DNA of 64,000 nt, from assembly GCA_030407085.1 (NCBI GenBank), contig CM059585.1, positions 99,666,501 to 99,730,500 on the forward strand, in the 5' to 3' direction. A model generated the notes under the pieces. The model saw nothing but the letters and a program-made list of their open reading frames with translations. It was not told the DNA's origin and did no database searches. The stretch comes from Trichopria drosophilae. Taxonomy: Eukaryota > Arthropoda > Insecta > Hymenoptera > Diapriidae. Both the position numbers and the translations under genes were made by a program. Position 1 is the stretch's first letter. Each line of letters starts with the position of its first letter. Shown piece after piece: positions 10,880 to 22,745 of this stretch.

Positions 10880-12240
10880 AATGCTCTTCTCACTTGACCT
10901 ATTTCATCTGGAAGGGTTCGTTCGTGCGACTTGTGTGTGGCGCGCATCTGTAGGTAATGGCGTGCGTGTGCAACAAAGAACCCGGACGAAATAACAATAG
11001 AGTGGACATTAATACGTGCAATCGTCGAACGGTCAAAGCGTAAACGACCGAACTCGAGTTTTGACCGACGCACGCGTAATACCGGTTATGCTCGACAAAC
11101 AAATAAAAAAGATCCGCGTATGTAATATTGGACGACCCTTAGACAGGGGTTGCGGAGAGGAAACATCCAGGAAAAAAGTAGTAGAAGGCGAAAGTGGTCG
11201 GACGGGGCGGATCGAACAAAGAAGCTTTAAAAAGCGCGGAAAGCACGGGTAGCAACCATCGACGGTGCGTGCTTGCGTGAGAGAGGCGCTCTCTCGATAC
11301 AGCCGTCGGTCGCTAAGGGGGCAGCGCCACCCGACGTCGCTGTCCGGAAGCAATCTCGCGCAGGCGCGTCCCGCGTTCGGCGACGTACGGCAAGGGACGA
11401 ACCGGTGCCGAGTGGGGGCGACCGCGACCGAGAGGGGACGGCGGTACCCCAGTGGGGGTGGACGGCGAACGTCGCGCGCTACGGCCACGGACTCTGCGGG
11501 CGAAATAAATCGAAGAGTGCCGCGACGATCGCCAGTACGGTACCCGCTGTACGTGACCGACCGTGTATACACTCCCGCGACGTAGCAGGTATGATCAAAA
11601 CGAGCCGTCGCTTCTCGTGGTTCTGCGCGAATACGAAGAAGCCGTGATCATCCGCGCCGAGGACGACGACGACGAGACGGCGACGAGAAGAACGAAGATC
11701 CTGGCGTCGCTCGCCGCCGCGGCCACCACGGATGCATATGGAGGTACGCGTATTATTCCGTTTTCTCCGTCGCGAGAGTCTTTATTTGCTTTGACAGCTC
11801 GCCCGAGCGCGCCACGAGCCCGCGACCGCCGTCTCCTGCCACTGCCATTTTGCGAAACCGCGAAAATTGGCGAGTGCACGTACACCCGAAAGTGTGTCCC
11901 CCCAACAGGTCGCACCAGGACCTCCCGTTACCGAGATCGTCTTTCCTTCTCCGACCCGTTGCCGTCCGTCGTTATCCTCCTCTCTCGGCGACAGCTGACA
12001 CCAGGCTCTCACGGATGAAAACACGAGAATCGATCGACCCCTCGGGTCGCGGCCAGCCTCCGCGGGGGGCTCGCCGTCTCCTTTATTTTGGCTGCACACG
12101 GATGCCGTCACCAGGACCACCACGTTTCCGCGGGAGCCTGTCGTCAGGCCGTCTCCAAGCTCTTTGTTGCCATTCGCGTGTCTCGTCGAAATCTCCTTGT
12201 CCCGTTTCCTTTCGACGGCTTTGGACTTGAATGCACTTGG
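10880..12240. promoter_or_regulatory. CpG-rich island, probable promoter/first-exon region
   Basis: About 1.3 kb of much higher GC and CpG than the surrounding AT-rich sequence, densest at 11260-11740. It contains many CGACG, GCGCG and GGCGG words. Long ORFs appear in several frames on both strands, as expected from stop-poor GC-rich DNA, so ORF length alone is not evidence of coding. A good donor-like site CAG|GTATGA (11585-11593) could end a 5' untranslated exon. A candidate coding exon follows (separate entry). Flanks on both sides return to AT-rich spacer. The transcript direction is most likely plus if the donor sites are real. Confidence 0.5.
11588..11743 (+). CDS. Candidate coding exon in the CpG island, product unknown
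   Basis: The frame running through 11600-11743 reads LLVVLREYEEAVIIRAEDDD and then, after DETATRR, TKILASLAAAATTDAYGG. GC3 is very high and the codon pattern looks protein-like, with an acidic run and an alanine-rich patch. It ends at a donor-like GGAG|GTACGC (GT at 11744-11745). There is no in-frame ATG. The frame is closed upstream by TGA at 11554-11556, so it would need an upstream exon joined near a weak acceptor (TAGCAG, about 11582-11587). Alternatives: the same CAG|GTATGA is a donor and this is intron, or translation starts at the out-of-frame ATGs at 11732 or 11738 just before the donor. No family recognised. The 18-codon ORF from ATG 11591 in another frame is too short to favour. Confidence 0.25.
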
Positions 12241-15200
12241 CTGGCATAATAACGGTGCCTTGCATTTTCCTGCACCTTCGCATACCGATCGATCCTTAAT
12301 GCAAATTTTTGGGCTGTCAAAATATTCCATCGCTTTCTGGAGAGAATTCCCGAGACAGCTCGGCTCGCGCCACCGCTTATCTAGAAGTGGGGGCTTTGTT
12401 GATTATCATTCTTTGGGGTGCTCGATTGTTGCCATGTCGTCCCTGGCCCATCTTCGACGTTACCAAACTTTGTTTGTTTACTATCGTAAAGTTATTCCTT
12501 CTACACACTTTAGCAAAGTACATTGGGAGAAAATAATTAGCTTTCATTGTACTATTGTAATGTTGATAAAAATTAAAGATAAGGATGGGATCTTGACATA
12601 TTACATTAGTTTTTAATCCTATCTACTGTCAGCCGACAAAAACATAACCTACAACGTCAAATTGCACTTTTTTTTTAACTTGAAAGCATGAAAGAATGTA
12701 AATGTCACTGGCATTGGAAAAAGATAACATAAATAAATACAAACATTACTTTCACAACCAAGGTAAATAAATAATACATCCAACATATTAAAACGAATGG
12801 ATTCGGATTCATATCAACCTTTTAATTCCCAAAAGAATTAAAATTGCTATAATAACAAATTACTTCTGCGAACAATAACGCAGGAAAACAAAAAATTTTG
12901 TTTGAAAGGTAACTTAAAACAGGAACAACGGATTTTTATTGATTTTTGACAGCTGAAAATGAGTCCTTTGTCCAATGTTACCCATCAAGACAGGATTCTA
13001 ACAGATGTTCAAAAATTTAACGTAATGTTTCGCCGTACTTTTTAGTATTAAAACGCCATGAAAAGCATTTATAATACCTATATCATAAAATAACAAAATT
13101 ACACATGATTAATGAATAAGATCAAGATTTTTCAAGGTTTTTTTTTTCACTTATCGTTTTTGTTTATAATGTTCCGATTAGTATTAGAATATCTACACAA
13201 ATAACCCGCAAAATATGTCTGGACTTCAATATGGTGAAACCTATTTTCAAAAAATGAGTATGGCGACCCCCAAAATGGCAACCGAACCGAAAATTAATTG
13301 AAAAATGTCAAGCTGACCTAACCCTACAACAGCTCATTCAAATAAACGTAGAGAAGTTCTTAGAGGTCAGTTTTTTAAATATTCCGATGAATTCTGAAAA
13401 ATTCTAGTATATTTCTTGATCAATTTCAAGAAGTTTTTGTTCTAGACAATTTTTTATAAAAGTTGCTACCTTTTGAGTAAAAAAATAAAAAGTTATGTAT
13501 GTATACATTTTTTATTTCTGCCTCGATAAAACAGCTTTCATAAAAGATTGCAAAGATAAAAATCCACTTCATATCGGAATATACTAGATTTTTTTCTTAA
13601 CTCTAGGTAAATTTTTTAAACGTTTAAAAAATGTTTAATAACAAATTTTTCAGAATTTCTAAAAAAGAATCAGAAAAACTTTTCATCTATACCTCATTCA
13701 ATTCTAAGTTTTCATTCTTAGCCTTTATTTGAGAAAGTCGATTGTTTTGAATCCGGACATCCTGAAGTTTGTCGAACAAATTTTCATTTTGGTGCACACG
13801 CATTGCATTTTTTTGAAAATACCCTTCGTAATATTGAATCTCAGACATTTTGGACACGTTATTTATACCCGTCTAAGATATTGTAATGCGGAAAATGTAA
13901 AGCGAAGTATAATTTGCGACGTATTATTTCGCGCTGAAACGATTACGCTATCAGAATTCTACTATCAGGTCACATTTTGAAGAAAAATGAGGTTAAATGT
14001 GTAAAAAAATAGCGTTTTTGGCCGTATTTTGGTTTATTTTGTAGCAAAAGGGAATTTATCGTTTTCATCAGGAAAAAATAATTCGGAAATGATGCTTCGC
14101 TTGTAAAAAATAAATTCTCATCTACGGTTACTTAACTGAAGTAAAAACAAAAATAAATAAGGAAAGTATAAATAGACGGATTAATTTCATATACGAGAAT
14201 ATGATTAACACAGAAAAAAATTAAATATATGTAAAAATACGATAAACGTAACAAAAAACATTTATATATTTTAAATATTAAACAGTTAATAAGGATACTT
14301 AACACTTTTTTTTTACAGAATACTTTGAAAAAAGCGAAAACTGTCTAAATTCTGCAATAAAATACGAAATTTTATGCGTTACAAATTTTAGCACCAAAAA
14401 CGCGCTTTTTACAATATTTTTAAACTTTATTTCACAAAAATTACAGTAGTTCTGTTCGAAAGAACGTCATCTAGTTTAATCAGAAACCGCAGTGTCAATT
14501 TTGTCACTATTTTTATTGAGTAAATAAAACGATGAACATTGAAACATAAATCAAAATCCGCACGAATCGTCAACTCGGAAAATTTAGTATTAATTAAGTA
14601 CAATTCAATCCTGTATTGACGAGATTCGGTATCCAAAATGTTGAGTTTTCAATTCGTTTTAACTCTTTTTTCGTTTGCTGGAAGGTTTTGTTTTGCCAGT
14701 CTATTAAAAGAGGACAACGAAAGAAATTTGCATTAAACATACAAACAAGGACCAAGGTGGCAAATGAATTTAGCGTGCAAGAAATAAAAATAATGGAGAA
14801 AGATGGATATGAAAAGTAAAAAGTTTAAAGTGTAGAGCTAAACATAAAATTGAAAATATTTAATTAGGGTTTTTGTTATCGACCGTTATATTTAAAATAA
14901 AAATTGGAAGTCGTTTTTATAATCGGCCAATGAATAGTAAATAATTAATTAAAATTGGAAAATATAACGTTTTCGGTCATTTATTTACAAACTTGAGAAT
15001 ACATTATAATAAAAATCTAAAAGAAGTAATATGTGTAAATAATCATGATATGTCCTAAACTAAACCGAGATATTCCTTCGATATAGAGAAGAAAAATATT
15101 TTTGTTATACTTATTTATCTGTAGTCGCCTCAACACTTTAGTCATTAGCGACAAGAAAAATGTCTTTTTCAAATATAAAAAGTTATGCATTGAAACAACA

Positions 15201-15275
15201 ATACATATCTCAGATGTTAAAATACAAAGATTTTAAATTAAAAAAGATAGACTGTATTCTGTTGTCCTAAGTTAT
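12241..15275. other. Long AT-rich spacer
   Basis: No supported gene. Besides the diverged inverted-repeat relative at about 12940-13015, there is a weak imperfect inversion between about 14005-14030 (GTAAAAAAATAGCGTTTTTG) and about 14393-14412 (complement AAAAAGCGCGTTTTTGG), which may mark an old foldback element. ORFs at 13729-13980 and 14427-14636 show no domains. Confidence 0.4.
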
Positions 15276-15480
15276 ACCTAAGTTATACGATCCGATCTTT
15301 CAAAATGTCCGAAGTTATATCCCCTTACATTCGTTCATGTCCGTGTCCAGTGTACGTGTAGCCGAAGCAGTTCGAGATTCGCCGATCTTTGCCGAACATT
15401 ATGTGAAGTGCAGCGAAGTGTTGGGGGGAAGGGGATAATTCTAGTAAATTTTGGACAAGACAAACGTATAACTTGGAGCG
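15276..15480 (-). mobile_element. MITE family B, degenerate copy
   Basis: Matches the 31.2 kb element in reverse orientation and in order: CCTAAGTTATAC, a CTTTCAAAATG stretch, GTTATATCCCC, ACATTCGTTCATGTCCGTG, CAGCGAAGTGTTGGGGGGAA, and ATAACTTGG at the far end. The terminal CAGTAG bases are lost and the copy is clearly diverged. Confidence 0.55.
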
Positions 15481-16708
15481 ATTAACAATAGAGGTTATGT
15501 TCGTAAGTAAAGTCGTAAAAAAGATATGTATCTTTGTTTTAATAGAATAAAGCGTAGATAATTCCTAGCGGTCTAACCTATAAACGCAAATCGGATGTTT
15601 ATGGATTTATTTATCATCGAATCGAATTCAAAACAATCTTTTTAATATTTCAAATTACAGTAATTAAAAAATTTTTAATAGACAACAAAAGAAATTGCCA
15701 ACAATTTACTATTGATAAATATGTTACGATTATTGTTAATTTTGTCTAGGAATAATATCCATACAAATTTTAATAGCTTTAAAATATATAATATAAAACG
15801 AAAGATACGAGAAAAAGACAATTTAAATATTAATTTTAATTTATAATATAAAATAATATCCAGCCATTTAATTTATTTCCCATGTTAAATAAAGTTCGCT
15901 ACACATCACGTACCATCAGAAATGTAGTAAATAATGTTATAAAACTTGTAGTCAAAGTAGAATTTCTCTGGAATACTAAGTCAAATTTGACCATAAGAAA
16001 GTATCTGAATCCTCATTTCTTTGTGATGAAAACTAGATTGAAAAAAATTTCTCCCTAAGAAAATACGTAAGAGCACAAGCATTTAAATTGATGAAAATAC
16101 TCCATTTTTTGTATTGGACAACATTTCTTATCATTTAATATATTTGTAGTCAATTTATATGTATTGTTTATTCATCATCCCATTTTAAAACAAATCATTT
16201 ACAAGTAAAAGAAAGACAAGTTATTCGGTAGATCATTTCTGTCCTTTGCGGAAAATTCTTTTCGACCTCGTATATCGAACGGCTCTTTGTTTTTACGTTA
16301 GATCCAATCGCCGTTGTTGTGTGTTTGGTAAGTGATAACCTGTTAACTACACACTAATGCCGGGAGCATTATCAATTGCTTTCCTATTCGTTGTAAAACA
16401 ATTTAGACCTCGTTTATACCGTTTCGAAATCGTCGTCTGTTTTTCTGCGTGTACTATTGCTCTGATGATTCCCCCTTTGTTTATTCGATGAAGCGGCATA
16501 ATTTAAGCGAATTAATTTAGTTAAACTAATGCGTTCTTTAGTTTTAGAAACCTCCTTTACATGATCGAATCATTTTGTGGCATTAAATATAAGTTTCACA
16601 ATCGAGTACTAAAATCGCAAACAAAAATTTCGCCATTTTATTATAAAAATCGTATATTTCTCTGTTGTCCCTCCCGACCTATTTTACTGATGAACCATTT
16701 TTCATGAG
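15481..16708. other. AT-rich spacer with one donor-like site
   Basis: No gene supported. The sequence around 16260-16335 is GC-richer and ends in GTGTTTG|GTAAGTGATAACC, a strong splice-donor match. It could mark a small untranslated exon, but no reading frame or acceptor supports this. Otherwise AT-rich. Confidence 0.35.
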
Positions 16709-17080
16709 ACCGGGTAATCGGTGGTTTTTAGGATCGCTGATTACGAAACTGAACTCGAAAAATGTGAAAACCTGAAATTTCAATATCTGACTTCGTAATC
16801 AGCCACCGCAAAAATTCACGAGGTACCAGTTTCATCTTGATCGTGGAAGTTTTTGTATTTTATTTTATCATTTTGGTTCCGCCATTTTGAATTTTCAAAA
16901 TCTGAGATCAGATTAATAAATCAGCGAACGTATAAACCCTCGAGTACCCACTTTTATCGCAATCAGATCATTTTTTGCATATTGGTCATGCATATTGAAT
17001 CCACTATTTTGAATGATAAAAATCTGAGTTCAAATTTTTTAATCAGCTACCCCAAAAACCCCCCTGCAGTTCTGTGTAAA
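16709..17080. repeat. Family C motif, foldback pair plus two tandem units
   Basis: A foldback pair: the plus unit (GTGGTTTTTAGGATCGCTGA, TTACGAAACTG) at about 16722-16755 faces a minus unit (ATCTGACTTCGTAATCAGCC, ACCGCAAAAATTCACGAGGT) at about 16783-16827. Two more minus-type units follow: TTCCGCCATTTTGAATTTTC with AATCAGCGAACG (about 16875-16940), and ATTGAATCCACTATTTTGAA with AATCAGCTACCCCAAAAACC (about 16995-17062). Confidence 0.65.
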
Positions 17081-17590
17081 AATTACGATTTTTAGTTCTT
17101 AATTTGTTTATAAAACAAAATATTAACTAGATATTGACTTAAATGCAATGTTAAATACTTCCTCAACTGTGTTTTTTTATATACAAAATAAAGTGATTGA
17201 AAATAAAAAAGAATAAGGTCTAATTTATTTTAAAATAACCTAAACCCGAATTTGTTTTAAAATTCTTCTCTTACAGTAAATTATAATTGGTAAAAATAAA
17301 TTCTTTTAAAATTTATTAGATCATTAATAGTTATTGATGATCGATGCTCTAGTGGCAAGTTAAATGTTTTGGTAAGTTTGTTTAAATTGAGTTTCAAACA
17401 AATCAATAATCAACACTTGAAATTAATTAAATTTTCTAAAATTTGTTACTTTATCTAGGCACAGGAACTTGTTAACTCATTGGTTCATTCATCTTCATTA
17501 CGGATCAAGAATCGCAATTCATTTGAAGTAATTTCAGGAAATAGTGGAGGAAACTTACTGAATAATACATACATGGACTGCGACCTTCGA
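17081..17590. other. AT-rich spacer
   Basis: No gene or recognised repeat. It leads directly into the poly-T tail of the SINE. Confidence 0.35.
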
Positions 17591-17591
17591 A

Positions 17592-17970
17592 TTTTTTTTT
17601 TTTTTTTTTTTTTTTTTTATTTATTAATTTACGGGCGGAATCGCCCTTTTTACTTATTTTTTGCCATATTTTTTATTAATCGTGAGATTTTTGCGAGAGC
17701 TGCAGATCGACTTACGAAGATGGCGCCATACTTCACATTTGTGTATGAAATGTAGGACTGCAGAAACCTACACCAAGTACAGCAGCGGTCATGAGTGGAT
17801 TTCCGCCAGATAAACAATATTTTCGAAACGTAAACAAACAACGTGGCTCGTCTTACCAACAGCGAGCTGCTGCTTGAAAACGAAAAAGAAAAATTGTTCA
17901 CCGGACGGGGATCGAACTCACGACCTACGACTCCGTAGTCCAGTGCGTTAACCGCCTGAGCCACGAACCC
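17592..17970 (-). mobile_element. tRNA-derived SINE, full length
   Basis: On the minus strand the element starts GGGTTCGTGGCTCAGGCGG. TGGCTCAGGCGG fits a pol III A box, and GAGTTCGATCC about 40 bp later fits a B box. Between them the anticodon-loop position reads CTACGGA, as in Arg-ACG tRNAs, so an arginine tRNA origin is plausible. The arms no longer pair well enough for a working tRNA. A body of about 300 bp follows, then a GGGCGATTCCGCCC hairpin near 17631-17644 and a poly-A tail (T run on the plus strand, 17592-17618). GAATTT lies at both outer edges (17589-17594 and 17971-17976), consistent with a short target-site duplication. The long A tail and visible duplication suggest a fairly young insertion. 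Confidence 0.8.
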
Positions 17971-20554
17971 GAATTTCGAAAAAAATCATTTATATCACAG
18001 CATAATGCAAAGTGTACCTCAGAGCTTCAAACCCATACGAAAGAATTACAAAAACTGTTATAAATTTCCGTTGAATTATACAAAAGTTTTATCGTCGAAG
18101 AATATTTGAATCTAAAATTCAAAATGGATTTACAGATTATTTATATGACTCTGAAATTTATTAGTTTGATGGTGAATAGGAAATAGTTCGGTCTTTGGTA
18201 CTTTAAGTTTGGAGCAAAAATATTCATTTATGTGACTAACTAAATATAGAGTTTACACGAATAGAAATACTTTATCGCCACAACGGCTGTTCCAGTAAAA
18301 ATATTTCTCGTAATCTGATGAGCGAACATTTGGAGGAATTAACCAAGTATTATTGCTGCCTTTGTTTTTATTGACAATGATAATGCTAATATTTTATTGT
18401 ATTAGCAAATAAGCTGGTTGTATAATGTAAACAATTAGCTACTACTACAATACACACGCTAAGCAGGATTGTCAGATAGGCTAAGTGGAGATGTACATTT
18501 CAAATTCGAATTTGGCTATTTGTCACCAAAATGTGGCCATCCTGATGCTAAGAGAAATATTGTAGGAAGTTATCTAAAAATAATTGGAAAAATTGCTATT
18601 CACGCTCGGAATCTCAGGATAGGCATGAAATATCGAATAAATGCCATTCTTTAAATAAATTCTGTAATAGAATTTCCTAATTCGGAATATTGAAATCTGT
18701 AAGCATTTGAAAATCACAATGCTCTTTTTATTAGTCAGAATATTAATATTCTTCGTGATGAATAATGAAAACTGAATCACGTGATAAATGCATGTACGTT
18801 TAGGAATGTCTACACCAAAGAATTCTTTCATTCTAGTTAATTTTGTCGCCGCCAGGCGTTAACACAATGCTCGCAGGCCTGATGTGTCTACATCGTGGCT
18901 CCCGTTATAGAAATTAGTTTTAATTCACTCAAAAGCAGACTCTCTCTAAATAAATTAGATGTAGAACAAAAAATATTCCAAAGTTAGAGAAATTGCGATA
19001 AGCGATAAAATAAATAAATAAATACAAATGGATAAGAAAATAAATAAATACCACGTGATTATGATAAAAATGTTAAATGTATGCTAGGTATCAATATTTT
19101 TCCATGTCCAGAATTTTCGTGTGATCAGACAAATTTGTATTCTGGATAGTAAAAATTATTATTCTATTCGGAAATATTGTTATTCTGCAAATATCAAATT
19201 TGTGTGGCGGAACAGTAATTGTTACTATTTTTTTAAGATAATTTCCTTTAAAATTGCCAAATATCGCGATCATTCCATCATACGTAAATACGATTTTAAG
19301 ATTTTTTTTTAATATAATGTATTCTTTTTCAATCTTCTGTTATTTTTTTCTTAAGTTTTTGAGTATTTTGTTATTTCTTCCTTTTTTATTATTCTCATTA
19401 ACATTTTGAGGGAAAATGTCTAAAAATCACTCTCTTCGGAGATCGGAATGATGTTTATAGAGGGTGTGCTAAATCATTACCATCTTAAACATTAATTTTC
19501 CATTGCGAGTATATAATCTCATATAATAATACGTAGAAAGCCATCAATTAAAAATAACAATGACAGAAAATAAATAATATAAATTTTATGGCGTATAAAA
19601 ATATCTGCTATAAATAAAAAACAGTTTACAGTATGAGTTGTAAAATTTCAAAAAAAAATTCTCATTTGACGAGCCAATACATTGCAAAGAAACCATTTAG
19701 AGGACTCAATAAACAGAGAGGATAGAGGGAATTAATTGTAATTAAATGTTTATGAATTATGTGCTCTCACTAAAGCTTTGAAAGATTAGTATCGCCAGAA
19801 TAATTATAGATAATCCCTTAAAACACGTGAAGACAGATAAGACTCAGAATAATCCGTTTATGATATTCTACAGTTCCGGAGAGCAAAATAAAACCTGACC
19901 TGTAGTTGATTAAAAATTAATTTTATTAAATCATAATAGAAATAAGTAAATCATATTTTATCCTATCAATAATAACCTTTGATGGAATTATTCTACTGCT
20001 AATTGAAAAGTATGGAAGATAAAATAATAAAACTTTTGACCTAGGTTACGTACTGAAACTTTTACCACATATTCTAATGATAAAATAATAATTCTTAAAA
20101 TAGCAGGCGTTTTAAATTGATCTACATAGAAGTAAAAATGAAGCAAAATCGCTGTCTCCCTTGGGCACGATGAAAATAATACATTTTTTATATTCCCAGG
20201 CTGCATGCTCACGATAATTGGATTTTATGAAAATGCATTGTTTTATTTTCATTACATTTGGTATTCATAATTTACAACTACTAACAAATTTTTATAATTA
20301 CCGAATGTAATTAATTAAATTTCGAACAAAAATATTTATTAGCAGACATTTCTTTCTGATCGTGATTTGAATCGCTACATTGGCACTTAACATTATGATC
20401 TTATTTTTTATAAATAATAAACCTAAATAAATTTTTAAAAAGTTTTACTACAACTGCAAGTATCTAATTAATGAGGCAATTCAGAAAAATTGGTATCTTA
20501 TGTATTATAAATTGAGACAACACATTTTAACCGTTAGACATTGAATTTTCATGT
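17971..20554. other. AT-rich spacer
   Basis: No gene. About 18845-18935 carries a CpG-bearing patch whose end (GTGGCTCCCGTTATAGAAAT) resembles 32866-32887 (CACAGTTCCCATTATAGAAA). This suggests a further weak dispersed repeat. ORFs at 18469-18654 and 19091-19312 show no domain. Confidence 0.4.
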
Positions 20555-20900
20555 CGTTGACGAATCCGATGTCGGTTTTTAAAATTGAAAATGACATATC
20601 CGGTAGGGCGGAGGAAATTAAAAAAATTGAATCAAAATTTACAGAACTCGATATTTAGAGGATATCGAGGGCTCTGATCATAAATTCGTTATTAATTTTT
20701 AAAAATTCAAAATGGCAGGTACAACATGATTAACTTTTTGCAAATGTTGTTTATATCGTTCTCCATTTTGAGTAATTAAAACTCAACAGATTTGCATTTA
20801 TCGATAACAAAAACCTCTAGAGTTTTGTTAATTTCGTATGAATTTTGTTTATTTTATTCACTATATTGGATCCACCATTTTGAATGTTTAAAAATCAACG
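20555..20900. repeat. Family C motif, diverged units
   Basis: Plus-type pieces GACGAATCCGATGTCGG (about 20559) and TTTTTAAAAATTCAAAATGG (about 20696), and a minus-type piece GGATCCACCATTTTGAATGT (about 20868-20887). More diverged than the 22 kb copies, but the same words occur in the same relation. Confidence 0.45.
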
Positions 20901-22404
20901 ATTTATAATAGTCAAAAACAAAATTTAGTAACAAATTCAAATTTGTTAATGTTTATTTGTTGTTAAGCACCGATTTATAGTAGGATAAGGCGAGTTTAAC
21001 ATTTATTTGTGTTTGTGTACATATTATAAGGATCTGCACTCGAGAAATTATTACTCTTTAATTATGTTTCGTAAAAGTGCTAAATATTTCATCCCGTATT
21101 CGTTAAAAAAAATAAACATAAATAATTCAACTTTTAAATCCCTATTAGTTTCTATTTTATACAATATTGAAACATGCGAAGGAAGTCTTGGCGTGAGAAT
21201 CGACAATCTCTCTCGATGTAAACCGGTAAATATTTGATATGTTTGAATGGACTATTTTCAGGATAAGTCTATATTATCGAAAAAACATATACTTGTGTTT
21301 ACCAGGCTCAGTATTTGGGACACACGGGATTTATAACAGATGTACCTTTTTGACGAACGTCAAATTGAATTCTAAAATGATATTTGTTCAAAATTTAAAA
21401 TATTGTTCATTTTTCTCTCTCTCTCTCTCTCTTACTAAAATACTATGTAAACCTTATTTTGAGCCAATAAAAAATGTGAATAATAAAAATTGATTTTCTG
21501 AGTATTTTCACCTTTCTTCGGAAAACGTAAAGAACAAATTCTATTCACCCTTTTTTTACTTTTATAACCTAGTGTAAACAAAATTCCTTTTCGACAGTTA
21601 AAAAAAACATTAGGTCAAAATATATAACAATAAATATTTCCAAATAATGGGTATAAACGGCCACGACATCATAAATACCCAAACACTTAATACAGTGACT
21701 ATTTTATAAATATGTAAAATGGAAACGCAGTTACACTTAACCCATCCGACACTACGTATTTGCTTTCTCATTGAATGCAATTACATATATATTTACAAGG
21801 TTACTTTAAGTTTCACAATCACTCTCTTGTACTCAACCACGCCTGCTAGATATTCCTAATCGCATAATTTGTATAGAATACAACACATTTGCTTCAAAGA
21901 GATTTTTTAAAGCAATCGTAAGGTTCGTTTCTTACTTGCGTGATATTGCTACTGTGGCGCATCTGTCGAGTATTTGTAGCACTAATATTTTATTTTCAAC
22001 TAAGACTTTTAAGGAACCGTTGAATATATGCAAATTTCACATACATTAACGCTTCGAACCTATGAAGGTGACCCAAGATGAACAACTTTATCCGCCTTAT
22101 TGGAACCACCGTTTGCAATTTTTCAAAAACCACTGAATAACAAATTTATCTGGATTACCCCTTTGAAGCATGTATGCTACACCTTTTTGTGTTTCATTAT
22201 TTATATATTTAAGGTAATAATTAATTAATTTTGCTGCAATTTTTTGCTTCCTTACCTTAAGAACAATAATAGGAAACGCAACTAAATCAATATTTTTTAT
22301 TAATTATCATTTTATATTGTTTAAAACAATTAAATAAACCGTAAAAATGGTGTATTTTTTACGGAAAATATATGTGGAGAAGAAAACGTCACTCAAATAT
22401 GACG
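20901..22404. other. AT-rich spacer with a (CT)n microsatellite
   Basis: A (CT) run of about nine units occupies 21414-21432. ORFs at 21007-21237 and 21239-21493 are AT-rich and have no recognisable domain. No other structure noted. Confidence 0.4.
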
Positions 22405-22745
22405 AGACTGGGTACTCGGAGGTTTTCGGGGTCGCTGATTACGAATCTGGCCGCAGATTTTCAAAATTCAAACTGGTGGATCCAATATGGCCGACTGAAA
22501 TCAAAGGTAAATCTAACTTGTTTTTACATTTCGATCGGCCATTTTGGATCCGCTATTTTTAATTTTGAAAATCTGAGGTCAGATTCGTAATCAGTGATCA
22601 CGAAAACTCACAAGTATCCAAATTAACCTCAATACGTAAATTTTTGCAATTGCGACGGCCATACAGAATCCACCATTTTGAATTTTGAAAATCTGAGGTG
22701 AGAGTCGTAATCAGCGGCCCCGAAAACTCCCGAGTAACTTCAGCG
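22405..22745. repeat. Family C motif, best-preserved group
   Basis: One plus unit (GTACTCGGAGGTTTTCGGGG, TCGCTGATTACGAATCTGG, GATTTTCAAAATTCAAA, GTGGATCCAATATGGCC; about 22411-22494) faces two minus units: 22538-22618 (GGCCATTTTGGATCCGC, AATTTTGAAAATCTGAGGTC, AGATTCGTAATCAGTGA) and about 22658-22737 (GCCATACAGAATCCACC, ATTTTGAATTTTGAAAATCT, CGTAATCAGCGGCCCCGAAA, ACTCCCGAGTA). The minus units are about 120 bp apart. Two overlapping plus-strand ORFs across it are by-products of the repeat. Confidence 0.75.

Noticed and set aside
11033..11572. 179-codon minus-strand ORF, the longest in the window with its 182-codon neighbour at 11782-12330
   Set aside because: Lies in a CpG-rich, stop-poor island with open frames on both strands. 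The translation is rich in R, P and S, no domain is visible and the start is not clearly an ATG.
11782..12330. 182-codon minus-strand ORF
   Set aside because: Same reason: overlapping open frames on the plus strand, low-complexity basic translation, no recognised motif.
13200..13470. Apparent similarity to 63270-63530 (AATTCTGAAAAA ... GTATATTCTTTGATAAATT)
   Set aside because: Only about 50 bp align loosely and both regions are AT-rich, so I cannot separate it from chance.
17896..17970. Functional tRNA gene on the minus strand
   Set aside because: The A- and B-box words and anticodon-like loop are present, but the acceptor and T stems do not pair and the sequence runs on into a 300 bp body with a poly-A tail, which fits a SINE.
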